DNA of 64,000 nucleotides from DATLNF01 sp963765815. GTDB lineage: Bacteria; Actinomycetota; Actinomycetes; BP-191. Position numbers and translations under genes: made by a program. How positions within the stretch are numbered: position 1 is the first letter of the stretch; every line of letters begins with the position of its first letter. This document shows, in pieces, positions 42,963-52,633 of this stretch. The stretch is from positions 642,317-706,316 of the forward strand of contig CAVXXT010000003.1 in assembly GCA_963765815.1 (NCBI GenBank). The letters are read 5' to 3'. The notes beneath the pieces were generated by a model. That model saw only the letters and a list, made by a program, of their open reading frames with translations, did not search any database and had not been told where the DNA came from.

Positions 42963-44375
42963 TCACCCGCGGACGCGCACCAGCTCGAGCCCGGTGAGGT
43001 CCGCCACCTTCGCGAGCGTGCCCGCGTGGTGCCCGACCCCGAGCGCCCAGTGGTGGGCCGGCGCGCCGGCGCAGAAGGCGTCGACCCACTCGCCCGGATC
43101 CATGCCGAAGTCGACCCGGCTGCTCGTGTTGCCGATCTCCAGCAGCGGCCCCGGGACCACGTCGCCCTCGTCGACGACCAGCCGGAGCCCGCCGTCACGG
43201 CGCTGTGTCACCGCGAGCAGCGTGACCGGGCCGCTTCGCACACCGAACTGGACGGACACCCCGAAGCCGCGCTTCCCGTGGTAGGTCCCGAGCCCGCGCA
43301 GGATCGGACGTCCCGAGCTGATGCCCAGGTGCGCGGGGCCGTCGTGCCCCATCTCGACGACCCGGTCGGTGAAGTTCAGCGCCTGGAACTCGGTGAATGA
43401 CCCACCCGCGCCGAGTCGGTCGAGGACGAGCATCGCGATCGAGGTGCGCAGGTCGTACTCGCCCGCGCACGGCACGCCGTCAGCGGTGAGCAGCGACGCG
43501 CCGAGGATCATCCCGGCGCCGATGCGCTCGTAGAGCTCGCCCCCCAGCCCGCGGTAGTAGTAGGCCAGCGCGTCGAGTCCGAAGTCCTGCACCATCGACT
43601 CGAGCCCGACCGCGACCTGAGCACCCCAGCGGAGGTCCTCGTCCACCACGCTCGCGTCGACGTCGAAGTCCTTGCGGGTGCGCTCGAGGACGTCCTCGAC
43701 CTGCGCGTCCGTGGCCGCCTCGACGCGCACCCGGAGGTCGTCCATCTCGAGCACCTCGACGTGCCCGCCCAGCTGTCCCGGGACCAGCGTGAGATCCGTC
43801 GAGATGTCGAGCATCCCCGGATAGAGGTGACCCAGCACGCCGAACCGTCCGCGGCGCAGCGACGCGGCGACCCCCGCCGCGCGCACCCACTGGTCGACGC
43901 GGGCCCACGACGACTCGTCCTGCAGATGGCCGCTGACCGACCGGAACGCGATGCCGCACCGCGTCAGCGCCGCGGACATCTCCGGCAGGGAGCAGACGCC
44001 GCAGTAGGCGAGCCACTTCCCGGTGTCGGTGTTCGGGTGGTCCATCTGCGCAGCGGGCTGGAGGTCGACGACCAGGACCGGTGCCGCCGCGCGCTGCACC
44101 GCCGGCAGCACCTGCGCCGACGTGCAGTAAGTCGCGAGGTGCAGGACCAGCAGGTCGAGGTCCGCGGCGCGCAGCCGCTCCCCCGCGGCCGTCGCCTCCT
44201 CGGGCCACGAGACGAACTCCTGGACGACCACCTGGGCGCCGCTGTCGCCGAGGCGACCGACCACGACGCCGACCTGCCGGTCGAGCTCCTCACGCAGGCC
44301 GGGGAACTGCTCCCAGTAGGTGCCGAGCCCGGCGGAGAGGACGCCGACGCGAGCGGGCGTGGCGCGATCGGCCAT
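42963..44375 (-). CDS. L-arabinose/L-fucose isomerase family protein
   Basis: A 470-residue protein of the AraA/FucI superfamily: an N-terminal Rossmann-like domain (RVGVLSAGLGTYWEQFPGL), then LVLHLATYCTSAQVLPAV, GKWLAYCGVCSLPEM, and a metal-site part with ALAYYYRGLGGELYERIG, PCAGEYDLRTSIAMLVLDRL (a Glu in a position typical for Mn binding) and the late GHDGPAHLGISSGRP (a His). True AraA and FucI act on L-arabinose or L-fucose. This divergent member sits with rhamnosidases and may isomerise another deoxy- or pentose sugar. The ATG at 44375 has GAGGAG upstream. It follows the GH106 gene by 64 bp on the same strand. Confidence 0.75.
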   Translation of the reverse strand: MADRATPARVGVLSAGLGTYWEQFPGLREELDRQVGVVVGRLGDSGAQVVVQEFVSWPEEATAAGERLRAADLDLLVLHLATYCTSAQVLPAVQRAAAPVLVVDLQPAAQMDHPNTDTGKWLAYCGVCSLPEMSAALTRCGIAFRSVSGHLQDESSWARVDQWVRAAGVAASLRRGRFGVLGHLYPGMLDISTDLTLVPGQLGGHVEVLEMDDLRVRVEAATDAQVEDVLERTRKDFDVDASVVDEDLRWGAQVAVGLESMVQDFGLDALAYYYRGLGGELYERIGAGMILGASLLTADGVPCAGEYDLRTSIAMLVLDRLGAGGSFTEFQALNFTDRVVEMGHDGPAHLGISSGRPILRGLGTYHGKRGFGVSVQFGVRSGPVTLLAVTQRRDGGLRLVVDEGDVVPGPLLEIGNTSSRVDFGMDPGEWVDAFCAGAPAHHWALGVGHHAGTLAKVADLTGLELVRVRG

Positions 44376-44439
44376 GGCGGGCTCCTCAGGTGCGTGTGCG
44401 GTGATGTGAAACGACCGTAAACGCACAGGCCCCGGGCGG

Positions 44440-47400
44440 CTAGGCCTCCGGTCGGGCCGCCGCGTGCAGGACGACCGGGCCGAGCAAGCCCGTCGTCTCC
44501 TGGCCCGGGAGCACCCACGGCGTAGGGCTCACTGCGGCCTGGTACGGCCCGAGCGTGCCGAGGACCTCCACCTCTAGGACCGAGCCGCGGGCGACCAGCC
44601 CGGTCAGCGCGAAGCGGTACGGCGACCAGATGCGCACTCCCATGTCCCGGCCGTCGACGCGGACCTGCGCCGTGCCCCGGACGGCGCCGAGGTCCAAGGT
44701 CGCGTCTCCCGCGATGCCGGTGACGACGCGCCGGTAGCGCAGGCCGCCGGAGTAGTCCGAGAGCCCGTGGGCGGCCCAGTCGCCGAGCGGCATCGACCCG
44801 CTGCCGGCCGTGTGGACGATCGCGGGACCGGACCAGAGCGCACCGCCCGCCAGCGGCGTCCCTCCCGTCGGCGGGGTCACGACGACCGTGCAGGTGGCCC
44901 CGCCGGCGGCGGGCGGTGCCAGCGTGACGCCAACCGGCGTGCGCTCGACGCTACATCCCTCCACTCCGACGTCGTACCGTCCGGCGACCGGCAGCTCGAC
45001 CGCGGTAGCGCCCGGTGGCAACCGGAAGCGGAAGGTCGTGGCGCCCGCTGCGCCGGCGGCGCACGGCACCCCCAGTCGGTGCGGATCGGGCTCCGACCGT
45101 TCGAGCCGGTGGCCGTGCGGGAGCGGGTGGGCGCGTGGGCGCAACTGGGCCCATCGCGGGTCGTGCGGCACCTCGACCACACCCCGGACCGGACGCGCTG
45201 CGCCGTCCACCTGCGCCCGCCACGTGCCGTCGGTGACGAGCCACGAGTCGGCCGCCACCGCGTCGACCACCGCCGCGGACTCCGGCTCGTGCAGGACCAG
45301 CTCGACGTCGTTCTCGCCAGGTTGGAGCAGCGGCTCGAGGGAGTACCGGCGCACTCGCGGTTGGCGCACGTGGGTGTAGTTGTCCGACTCGCCATGCCGC
45401 GCGAGCACCTCGCCGTTCACCCGCAGCGTCACGCGACCCACGGTGCCGAGTTGAAGCAGCCCGGACGTCGTCGGCAGTGGCGTCGTCGGCACGGACCAGG
45501 TGCGGCGCAGGACGGTCTCCGCGCCGTCGGCCGCGAGCCACTGCGGACGCGGCGGGAGGTCCGGGACCGAGCGCAACGTCCATAAGGCCCGCACACGTCG
45601 GGCCGACGCGGCGACCAGGACCAGCTCGAGGGAGTTGGTGCCCTGATGCGCCTCCACCTGGGCCGTGTGCAGCTGTGGTCCCCCGGTGAGGTCCGCGGGC
45701 CGCCCGTTCCACCACACCTGCACGTCGGCGGTGCTGCCGACGGTGAGGACTGCGGGTCCGTCCTCGTTGCAGAACACCGGGAGATGCAGTCGCGCCGACC
45801 CGCCGTCGGCGAGGTCACCGACGTCGAGGAAGTCATCGCCGACGAAACCCCGCGGCTCGACGGCGGCGGTCTCCGGTGCGACGCCGAGCTGCGTCGAGAG
45901 CACGACCGACCGCTCCACGCCGTCGTCGCCGATGACCGAGCCGTACGTGCCGAACGTCGCTCGGGCGGGCGACCACCCGCCGTCGTCACGCAGCTGCTCC
46001 ATCCGCCACACCTGCACCGGCATCGGCCCCGGCGTCGCGTCGCCCGCGAAGTCGCCCCACTCGTTGTCCATGGTCGGCAGCAGCTCCGCGGTCCAGCCGT
46101 CTCGCAGCTGATCCGCGGCCGAGCCCCCCGGCTGCGGCGGCGCGACAGCCATCGCGGAAGCTGCAGCGGGAGCGGCGAGCGACTGCGCGGCCGCGGGCCC
46201 GAACAGGACCAGTGCGGCCGGCCCGCCGTGCAACGGGATCTCGACGCGCAACGCTCCGCCCTCGACACGCGCGGGCAGTGCGGTCACTACCCCGGTGCCC
46301 GGATCGCACAGCGCGACCGGCCCGGCGACGTCGACCACCGTGACGGTGGTCGAATGCGCGTAGCGCGCCGGGTCGAAGTCGTAACCCGCCGTCTTCCACT
46401 CGCGGTCCGCGAGAGTCGCACCGGGATGCGCGCCGACCACGAGCAGCAAGGCGCTGTCCCCGTCACTGCGCAGCAGCGTCGGCACCGGCGCGACGACCCG
46501 GCGAGCCAGCGGACGAAGTGCGTCAGGCAGGTCGCCGGCGCCAACCACGTGGGAGATCACAGCGGCGTCCACGAGGGGGCGCAGCGCCGCGGCGACGTCA
46601 CCGACGGCGACGACCAGGCCGCCGGCCTCGGCGTACGCCGCGAGAGCCGCTGCGGTGGCCGGCTCGAGGACCCGGCAGCCCGGCAGGACGACAGCCCGGT
46701 ACGACTCGTCGCCGATGCGCAGCGCGCCGTCGACGAACGACGCCCGGACGAGCGAGTCGTCGTCGACCACGTCGAAGTCGCGACCGTCGGCGTCGAGCAC
46801 GCCCGGCCGCGCTTCCCACCAGTGCATCCGGCCCACGACGTCGAGGTACGCGTCCTGGGCCGCCGAGGTCCCCGCGGGCTGCCCGAGCAGGACCTCAGGC
46901 AGGTCGATCGGCAGGTCGGCGGCGGCGGTCGCAGTGGGGAACAGCACGGCGACATCGCACACGTGACGGCCCCAGCTCAACGCCGCGCAGAGCCGCGTTA
47001 CCGTCGTCGCGAGCAGCGGGTACTGCTGCCAGTACGGCTGGCGCCAGCAGGTCGAAGGCGGCGCCCACTCCCACCGACCACCGCGGGTCGAGTAGTAGAC
47101 GGCATGCGGGTTGAACAGCGTCGCCCCGGCGCGGAGCCACGGCAGCAGCCAGTCGTACGTCTCCTCGAGGGTGCCGCCCCAGCCGGTGGTGTGGAACGCC
47201 TCAACCCAGGTGCGCGGCCGGTCGTAGAGGTGGGCCAGGGAGCTGTGCACCTTCGCCTCGCCCCAGTGGTCGCTGCCCGGCGCGCTGAACCATCGATGCG
47301 TGCGCAGGTAGTCGCCGTACTGCTGGGTCGCCTCGAGCGGGTACCCAGCTCGCGCCGGGTGCTGCTGGTCGCAACCGACGGCGAGCCCGCGCTGCTCGTG

Positions 47401-48156
47401 CCACTCGTGCAGCGGCCGGAAGAAGGCCTCCTCGGCGAGCTCTGCCCGCGTTCGCTGGTAGTCGACGCGCACCGTGGCGCTATCGCCGTCGACCTCGTCC
47501 CACAGGGCCGCGATCACCGGTCGCAGGTCGTAGCCGCGACGAGCGAGGAACTCGTCCGCGAACCCCGAGGTCCAGGTCGGCATGGACGCGAGCTCGTCCT
47601 GGAACGACCCGACGACCGTCGTGCCGAGGTGCTCGCCTAGCCGGCGCTCGAACTCTCCGTGGACCGAGTCGATCAGCGCCGCCGACGCAACCGGGGACAG
47701 GTAGTCGAAGCCACGTCGTACCGTCCTCACCGGGTCCAGCTGGTCCGTCGGTCGCTCGAGCGACCAGCCGCGGTACGACGGCTCGCGCGAGACGAGTCGG
47801 CCCTGCAGGTCGGCCCCGGAGAAGCCGAGCTGGTCGTAGAACCACAGCCGCATGCCGAGCTCGGCGGCGTCGCGGCAGACGCCGAGCAGCAGCGACCACC
47901 ACTCGTCGGAGAAGAACTCCGGCTCGTCGGCGAGCGCGCCGTAGAGCGGACCGCACGGCGCGAGGTTCATCACGACGACCTGGCGCACGCCGCCGGCGCT
48001 CAGGTGCTCGAGCTGCCGGCGCAGGCGCAGCGGGTCGAGGCGATCGCCGCTCCACCACCACATCGGCACCGGGCCGAACGACGTCGGCGGGGCGGACAGC
48101 AGCTGCGCGAGCGTGCCGCTGGGCCGGTCGATGAACCGGTGGGCCGCTCGAGTCAT
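44440..48156 (-). CDS. GH106-like alpha-L-rhamnosidase
   Basis: A 1238-residue glycosidase. The N-terminal barrel begins PTSFGPVPMWWWSGDRLDPL and continues QLEHLSAGGVRQVVVMNLAP and LGMRLWFYDQLGFSGADLQG, the pattern of GH106 and related large rhamnosidases. VGSFQDELASMPTW and VEAFHTTGWGGTLEETYDWL look like active-site loops with acidic residues. Beyond about residue 650 lie several beta-sandwich modules, one with FCNEDGPAVLTVGSTADVQV and NGRPADL, another late one with LDLGAVRGTAQVRVDGRDMG (galactose-binding-like folds). No signal peptide is seen at the chosen ATG (48156), so it would work on imported oligosaccharides. A longer frame to 48573 crosses the divergent gene and is rejected. Family placement is good; substrate is inferred. 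Confidence 0.72.
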   Translation of the reverse strand: MTRAAHRFIDRPSGTLAQLLSAPPTSFGPVPMWWWSGDRLDPLRLRRQLEHLSAGGVRQVVVMNLAPCGPLYGALADEPEFFSDEWWSLLLGVCRDAAELGMRLWFYDQLGFSGADLQGRLVSREPSYRGWSLERPTDQLDPVRTVRRGFDYLSPVASAALIDSVHGEFERRLGEHLGTTVVGSFQDELASMPTWTSGFADEFLARRGYDLRPVIAALWDEVDGDSATVRVDYQRTRAELAEEAFFRPLHEWHEQRGLAVGCDQQHPARAGYPLEATQQYGDYLRTHRWFSAPGSDHWGEAKVHSSLAHLYDRPRTWVEAFHTTGWGGTLEETYDWLLPWLRAGATLFNPHAVYYSTRGGRWEWAPPSTCWRQPYWQQYPLLATTVTRLCAALSWGRHVCDVAVLFPTATAAADLPIDLPEVLLGQPAGTSAAQDAYLDVVGRMHWWEARPGVLDADGRDFDVVDDDSLVRASFVDGALRIGDESYRAVVLPGCRVLEPATAAALAAYAEAGGLVVAVGDVAAALRPLVDAAVISHVVGAGDLPDALRPLARRVVAPVPTLLRSDGDSALLLVVGAHPGATLADREWKTAGYDFDPARYAHSTTVTVVDVAGPVALCDPGTGVVTALPARVEGGALRVEIPLHGGPAALVLFGPAAAQSLAAPAAASAMAVAPPQPGGSAADQLRDGWTAELLPTMDNEWGDFAGDATPGPMPVQVWRMEQLRDDGGWSPARATFGTYGSVIGDDGVERSVVLSTQLGVAPETAAVEPRGFVGDDFLDVGDLADGGSARLHLPVFCNEDGPAVLTVGSTADVQVWWNGRPADLTGGPQLHTAQVEAHQGTNSLELVLVAASARRVRALWTLRSVPDLPPRPQWLAADGAETVLRRTWSVPTTPLPTTSGLLQLGTVGRVTLRVNGEVLARHGESDNYTHVRQPRVRRYSLEPLLQPGENDVELVLHEPESAAVVDAVAADSWLVTDGTWRAQVDGAARPVRGVVEVPHDPRWAQLRPRAHPLPHGHRLERSEPDPHRLGVPCAAGAAGATTFRFRLPPGATAVELPVAGRYDVGVEGCSVERTPVGVTLAPPAAGGATCTVVVTPPTGGTPLAGGALWSGPAIVHTAGSGSMPLGDWAAHGLSDYSGGLRYRRVVTGIAGDATLDLGAVRGTAQVRVDGRDMGVRIWSPYRFALTGLVARGSVLEVEVLGTLGPYQAAVSPTPWVLPGQETTGLLGPVVLHAAARPEA

Positions 48157-48183
48157 GGCGCGAAGTGTGTCAGCGCGGGTCGA

Positions 48184-48217
48184 TGTCCGATACCGAGTGG
48201 TTGCACATCTTCGGACA
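48184..48217. promoter_or_regulatory. Candidate operator, TGTCCGA-N20-TCGGACA
   Basis: A perfect 7-bp inverted repeat with a 20-bp spacer between the divergent GH106 and binding protein 3 genes. It has the same spacing as the rhaB/GH127 site and shares 14 identical bases (ACATCTTCGGACAC) with it. Confidence 0.55.
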
Positions 48218-48263
48218 CCGACGATGATGAGGTGGCTGTCCGCGTAGGCCGACTTCTGGGGGC

Positions 48264-49787
48264 GTGGTGTCCGACATCGCCGACGTACGACGTGGATACC
48301 GCGTCGCCGCGTTGCTCGCGCTCGGCGCAGTCCTGTCGGCGTGCTCGTCAACGGGGCCCGCCTCTCGCTCCGCGACTGACGCCCCCGGCGGGACGGCGTC
48401 AACGAGCGGCAGGCCCGCGGACCCCTCCTCCGGACCCGCGGGATCAGCCGACGCCGCGGCGGTGCCGACCGCGACACCTGCTGCCTCGGCCGGCGCGAAC
48501 CCCGGCAGCCCCACCGGCGGGGCTGGCCGGTCAGGTGGGCCCGCACCCCTGCCCGGTGGGACACCTCCGGCACCGCCGGCCGGCCCGGTCGGACCGGGTG
48601 TGACGCCGACCGAGATCTCGATCGGCGTGACGCTGACGAAGATCGGCGACTTCGGCTCGCAGTTCGGCATCTCGACCGACATCGGCAACAGCGAGGCGCA
48701 GGCGGATGCCGTCGTCGCCCACATCAACTCGACCGGGGGGATCGCCGGCCGGAAGGTGCGGCCTGTCTACTACCTCTTCGACCTCGGCCGGCCGGGGCTG
48801 ACGGATGGCCAGTCGGAGCAGGAGGCCTGCACCAAGTGGACCGAGGACGACGAGGTGTTCGCCGTCGTCAACCCGTCGCTCGCGCGCCTGGCGCTGCTGA
48901 GCTGCCTGGCGAAGCAGGGCGTGCCGGGCGTGCACGACCAGATGCCGATCGACGAGCGCACGCTTTCATCGATGCGCGACTACTACTACGCGACAAGTCA
49001 CGTCGGCGGCATGACGCTGGACCGCCTGGCGCGCACGTCGACGCACGTCTTCGGGCGACGCGGCTTCTTCGGCAAGGACGCGGTGGTCGGGATCCTGCAC
49101 TACGACGACCCCGCCTACCGCCGCGTGGTCGACGAGCAGTACCGCCCCGCCCTGAAGCAGTACGGCGTCCGCACGGTCGTCACGCAGGCCGCGCCGAGGT
49201 TCGCCAGCGCGCCGATCGCGACGTACGTGTCCCGGTTCCAGTCCGAGGGCGTCACTCACGTCATGTTTCTGGGCGAGGCGGGCGGCTACCCGCTTCTGTT
49301 CATGCAGGCTGCCGAGAACCAGCTGTACCGACCGAAGTACGGACTGCGCAGCGACAACCTCCCGGCGGCGGTGCTGCAGGGCACCGTCTCGCCCAACCAG
49401 CTCGCCAACGTCACGGGACTCGGCTGGCAGCCGACGCTCGACGTCGACACGGCCCACGACCCCGGGCCAGTAAGCCGGTCGAACCAGCTCTGCCTCGAGA
49501 TCATGCGCAAGGCGGGCCAGGACATGTCCGACCGCGGCGCGGCCGGCTCGGCACTCGCGTTCTGCAGCGGGCTGTTCTTCCTGCAGCGCACCCTGGCGCG
49601 CGCCCCGGGAGTCACGGCGGCCGGGCTCGCGGCGTCGGTGGGCTCACTCGGACGCGGGTTCGAGTCGCCGGCCGTCTTCGGCGCAGAGTTCGGCTCCTCC
49701 CGCCACGACGGGGTCGCCGCCTATCGCGACTTCGCCTTCACCGCCGGCGCCTTCACCTACTCCGGCCCCACCCAGCGCCTCTCCTGA
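48264..49787 (+). CDS. Liv-type ABC transporter substrate-binding lipoprotein 3
   Basis: A 507-residue binding lipoprotein, the third paralog in the island. Signal peptide ALLALGAVLSAC (Cys27), a long Ala/Pro/Gly/Ser linker of about 80 residues without the E-I-V-E-K-V-K segment of copies 1 and 2, then the binding domain GVTPTEISIGVTLTKIGDFG, HINSTGGIAGRKVRPVYYLF, TYVSRFQSEGVTHVMFLGEA and the late SGLFFLQRTLA helix. It is divergent from GH106 under a shared candidate operator, away from the transporter operon at 36-41 kb, for which it may be an alternative receptor with another ligand preference. The GTG at 48264 (or 48267) starts the signal peptide. Confidence 0.85.
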   Translation: MVSDIADVRRGYRVAALLALGAVLSACSSTGPASRSATDAPGGTASTSGRPADPSSGPAGSADAAAVPTATPAASAGANPGSPTGGAGRSGGPAPLPGGTPPAPPAGPVGPGVTPTEISIGVTLTKIGDFGSQFGISTDIGNSEAQADAVVAHINSTGGIAGRKVRPVYYLFDLGRPGLTDGQSEQEACTKWTEDDEVFAVVNPSLARLALLSCLAKQGVPGVHDQMPIDERTLSSMRDYYYATSHVGGMTLDRLARTSTHVFGRRGFFGKDAVVGILHYDDPAYRRVVDEQYRPALKQYGVRTVVTQAAPRFASAPIATYVSRFQSEGVTHVMFLGEAGGYPLLFMQAAENQLYRPKYGLRSDNLPAAVLQGTVSPNQLANVTGLGWQPTLDVDTAHDPGPVSRSNQLCLEIMRKAGQDMSDRGAAGSALAFCSGLFFLQRTLARAPGVTAAGLAASVGSLGRGFESPAVFGAEFGSSRHDGVAAYRDFAFTAGAFTYSGPTQRLS

Positions 49788-49823
49788 CCGTCCCGGTCTC
49801 CCAGGACAGCCGAGGGGCGGGGG

Positions 49824-50213
49824 TCAGTCCGCGACGTAGTGCCCGGCGGCAATCGCCTCGGCGAAGGTACGGGCCGAGTCGGGTGGGGTCAGGTCGAGGC
49901 TGCCGCGGATCATCATGATCTCGACGACCGTGCTGAGGCTGCCGCCCATCTCCTTGAGCATCCGGTACTCCCCTGCCGACAGCGGGAATCGCCCGACGAA
50001 CGTCGTCTCGCCGCGGGCCGCCGCCGCGTCGGCCTGGGCCCGCAGCTGGGACACGTACCGGCGCGTCACCGAGATGAAGTCCTGCACGGACTCGGCCTCC
50101 GGCAGCCGCCCTGCCTCGACCAGGTCCCGCATCACCTTGGCGCCATGCGCCGAGTACTCGTCGTACTCGCGCGCGTCCTCGACGGACAGGATGCCGCACA
50201 CGAACTCGCCCAT
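49824..50213 (-). CDS. Hypothetical protein coupled to the heparinase-like genes
   Basis: A 129-residue soluble protein that I do not recognise. It starts MGEFVCGILSVEDAREYDEY, is mostly helical (SVQDFISVTRRYVSQLRAQA, AGEYRMLKEMGGSLSTVVEI) and has no signal peptide or membrane segment. Its ATG shares a base with the TGA of the heparinase-like gene upstream (TGATG), so translation is coupled. As the third gene of that operon it might process the uptake products or act as a regulator, but there is no sequence evidence for either. It is convergent with binding protein 3. Confidence 0.5.
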   Translation of the reverse strand: MGEFVCGILSVEDAREYDEYSAHGAKVMRDLVEAGRLPEAESVQDFISVTRRYVSQLRAQADAAAARGETTFVGRFPLSAGEYRMLKEMGGSLSTVVEIMMIRGSLDLTPPDSARTFAEAIAAGHYVAD

Positions 50214-52633
50214 CAGCAGGGGAAGCTGACGTAGGAGCCGCTACGGCACATGGCGACCGATCGGCCGTTGACCGACGCTCGAGTGATCCGGTGCGGCGCG
50301 AACACCCGGTAGCGGTTGGCGGCCGGGCCGACTGCCGTGACCTCGCCCCCGCTGACCGTGACGGTCGCGGCCCGCCCGTTGACCTTCACGTACTCCCTCG
50401 TTTCGCCGACCAGCCTCGTCCCGTCACGCATGATCGTGTCCCCTTCCCCCTGGGTGTACTTCGCGAATGTCGCATCAGTGCTCACCGTTCCGCTGACGGC
50501 ACGGCTGAGCTTCAGCCGACGCACCACGACGTCTCGGCCGTCGTTCCAGTCGACGGCGACCGCGTTTCCTCCTGTGACGCGCAGCGTCGTCAACAGGGCA
50601 GCGGCCGCACCGGCAGGCGTGAGCGCGAGGACGGTCAGCTGGTCGAACCGCTGGCGCGGCGGGGTCGTCGTCGACAGGACGTGTGCCCCCGGCATGTCGT
50701 CGGACGTGTGGCTGTAGCGGTAGAAGCGGGATGCGAACGTGGGGTCCGCAGCCTCGGCGGCGTCGACTGCGGCGCGGCCGACCAGGGTCGCTCCGTTGGG
50801 CGCCGTCACGGTGAAACCCGATCCACCGGTGGAGATCCGGTTCTCCCACTGCGTCAGCATCTGCCACGTGTAGGTGTGGTCGTTCGGGTTGGCCTTCTCG
50901 AACGGGATGCGGTCGCGCTGCAGGCTGTCCCCGATCGCGACCAGCACCGGCCGTCCGGGCGCGCGCCCGAAGAAGTGGTCGCGCTCCGCGATCGGCGCCT
51001 GGAAGTTGTAGGCGTACCGCAGGTCCGCCCGGGTCAGGGAGAAGGCGTCGGTGTTGGTGAAGCGATCGACGGTCGGGCCCTTCCAGTAGCGGAGGAACCG
51101 GTACTGGGTGTCCTTGGCGTTGTCGACCAGTACGACGTTGTGGGCGATGGCGTAGCCGGCGTCGTCGGTGTTGCCGCAGCCGACGCAGGACGTCCCGGGG
51201 TCGATCGCGAACCGGCCGCCCTCGCCGTAGAGCGTGAAGTTCCCGACGTCGTACTGGAAGTGCGCCTCCCCGTCCCGGTGCGCCTCGAATGTGGAGACGA
51301 CCTCGTGCTCTCCTCTGGAGAAGCCGGTGCGCGCGTCGACGAGACCGCGTTGCACGTAGTGCACGGACAGTGGACCGACTCGGCCCGGGTCGATCTCCGG
51401 GGTCTCCTCGGGCGTCCGGTAGAAGAGGATCGCGGACGCGTTGCCGTGGCCGTTGAAGATTGGGCATGCGGCGGTCGAGACCGGCGCCTCTAGCACCCGG
51501 TTCTGCGTGCACTTGCCCTCGGCGACCTGGTCGGGCACCGGCTGGTTCGCGTAGAAGTCGTTGCCCAGCGGGCCGATGGTGCGCTGCCACAGCCACTGCG
51601 CGACGCCGTTCCTCGGCGCGATGGCGAACTGCAGCGCGGCGAAGTCGACGCCGTACCCGGACCGGCCGGAGTCGTTCAGCGGGACGAAGTTCTGTCCGTC
51701 GCCGGGCAGCTGCTCGAAGGCGAGCCAGCGCGCCATGTTCGGCAGACCAGTGCCCGCGATCAAGTCACCCAGCCCGGCCCGTCGCGCCGCGAGCGCGAAC
51801 GGCACTGAGTTCTTCATGCCGTAGAAGGCGTACTGGTGCCCCTCCATGTTCGCGCCGAGCGGGTCGCCGCTGGCGCGCAGATAGGTGCGGGTGAGGGAGA
51901 GGGCGGCGCGTAGGTACGTCTCGGTGCGGGCCGGCGCTCCGGGCTCCCCCCGAAGGGCGAGGATCGCGAGACCGGCGCCGCCGGCGGTCACCCCCATCCA
52001 GTTGCTGGTCGGGTAGCGGGCCGCCGGGTGCGTCGGCTTCAGCAGCATCCGCTCGAAGAGGAGGCCCTCGTGCCTCGTCATGTCCCCGATGATCTTGACG
52101 CGTTCCTGAGGCGTCATCAGCTGGTAGGTCCAGTCGAACGCCAGGCCGAGGCCCTCGTCGAGGTCGCCCACGCCGAGGTCCTGGCAGCACCAGTAGGGGA
52201 AGCCGGCGTCGCCGAGCGCGGAGAGCAGCTCGATCGCGCGGCGTCCGAACCGCTCGTCTCCGCTGAGCTGGTAGGCGAGGCCGAGGTCGATCAGGTACGT
52301 CGGCATCTCGTTCTGCAGGGTGTACGGCTTCTCCAGGCCCTGGAGCACGAGCGGGATGCCGACGTTCGCGCGCACGACCTCGGGTCGCACCTTGAGCAGG
52401 TGGCCCTCGGCGCGCTGGCGCAGCTTCTCCCACGCGGCACCCGGGACGCCGCCTGCGGCGACGCGAGCGCGCAGTCCGGGCACGTCCTTCGCCGAGAACA
52501 GCAGCCGTGGGTGCGGCTCGGTCCGCGCTGCCTGCGCCGCTGCCGTCCTTGGCCCCGATTCCCCGGCCACCGCCGGCTGGAGGGGTGCAACCAGCAGCAG
52601 CGCTATGAGCGCCCTGGTCAGGCTGCGGCGCAC
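50213..52633 (-). CDS. Secreted heparinase II/III-like protein (copy 2, no anchor)
   Basis: An 806-residue exported protein (signal ALIALLLVAPLQPAVA). The helical toroid has PHPRLLFSAKDVPGLRARV, TYLIDLGLAYQLSGDERFGR and TSNWMGVTAGGAGLAILAL. The C-terminal beta-sandwich has VSVHYVQRG-like SVHYVQRGLVDARTGF, FQYDVGNFTLYGEGGRFAIDPG and an AHNVVLVD strand with the typical His, all characteristic of heparinase II/III polysaccharide lyases. The polysaccharide is unknown. It ends at MCRSGSYVSFPC, exactly where its paralog continues into a membrane anchor, so it is released or loosely bound. The GTG start overlaps the paralog's end by 16 bases. Operon: copy 1, copy 2, hypothetical. Confidence 0.8.
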   Translation of the reverse strand: MRRSLTRALIALLLVAPLQPAVAGESGPRTAAAQAARTEPHPRLLFSAKDVPGLRARVAAGGVPGAAWEKLRQRAEGHLLKVRPEVVRANVGIPLVLQGLEKPYTLQNEMPTYLIDLGLAYQLSGDERFGRRAIELLSALGDAGFPYWCCQDLGVGDLDEGLGLAFDWTYQLMTPQERVKIIGDMTRHEGLLFERMLLKPTHPAARYPTSNWMGVTAGGAGLAILALRGEPGAPARTETYLRAALSLTRTYLRASGDPLGANMEGHQYAFYGMKNSVPFALAARRAGLGDLIAGTGLPNMARWLAFEQLPGDGQNFVPLNDSGRSGYGVDFAALQFAIAPRNGVAQWLWQRTIGPLGNDFYANQPVPDQVAEGKCTQNRVLEAPVSTAACPIFNGHGNASAILFYRTPEETPEIDPGRVGPLSVHYVQRGLVDARTGFSRGEHEVVSTFEAHRDGEAHFQYDVGNFTLYGEGGRFAIDPGTSCVGCGNTDDAGYAIAHNVVLVDNAKDTQYRFLRYWKGPTVDRFTNTDAFSLTRADLRYAYNFQAPIAERDHFFGRAPGRPVLVAIGDSLQRDRIPFEKANPNDHTYTWQMLTQWENRISTGGSGFTVTAPNGATLVGRAAVDAAEAADPTFASRFYRYSHTSDDMPGAHVLSTTTPPRQRFDQLTVLALTPAGAAAALLTTLRVTGGNAVAVDWNDGRDVVVRRLKLSRAVSGTVSTDATFAKYTQGEGDTIMRDGTRLVGETREYVKVNGRAATVTVSGGEVTAVGPAANRYRVFAPHRITRASVNGRSVAMCRSGSYVSFPC

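Noticed and set aside
44440..48573. Longer start for the GH106-like gene
   Set aside because: It would run through the divergent promoter and into binding protein 3; the added residues are Arg-rich and without domain.
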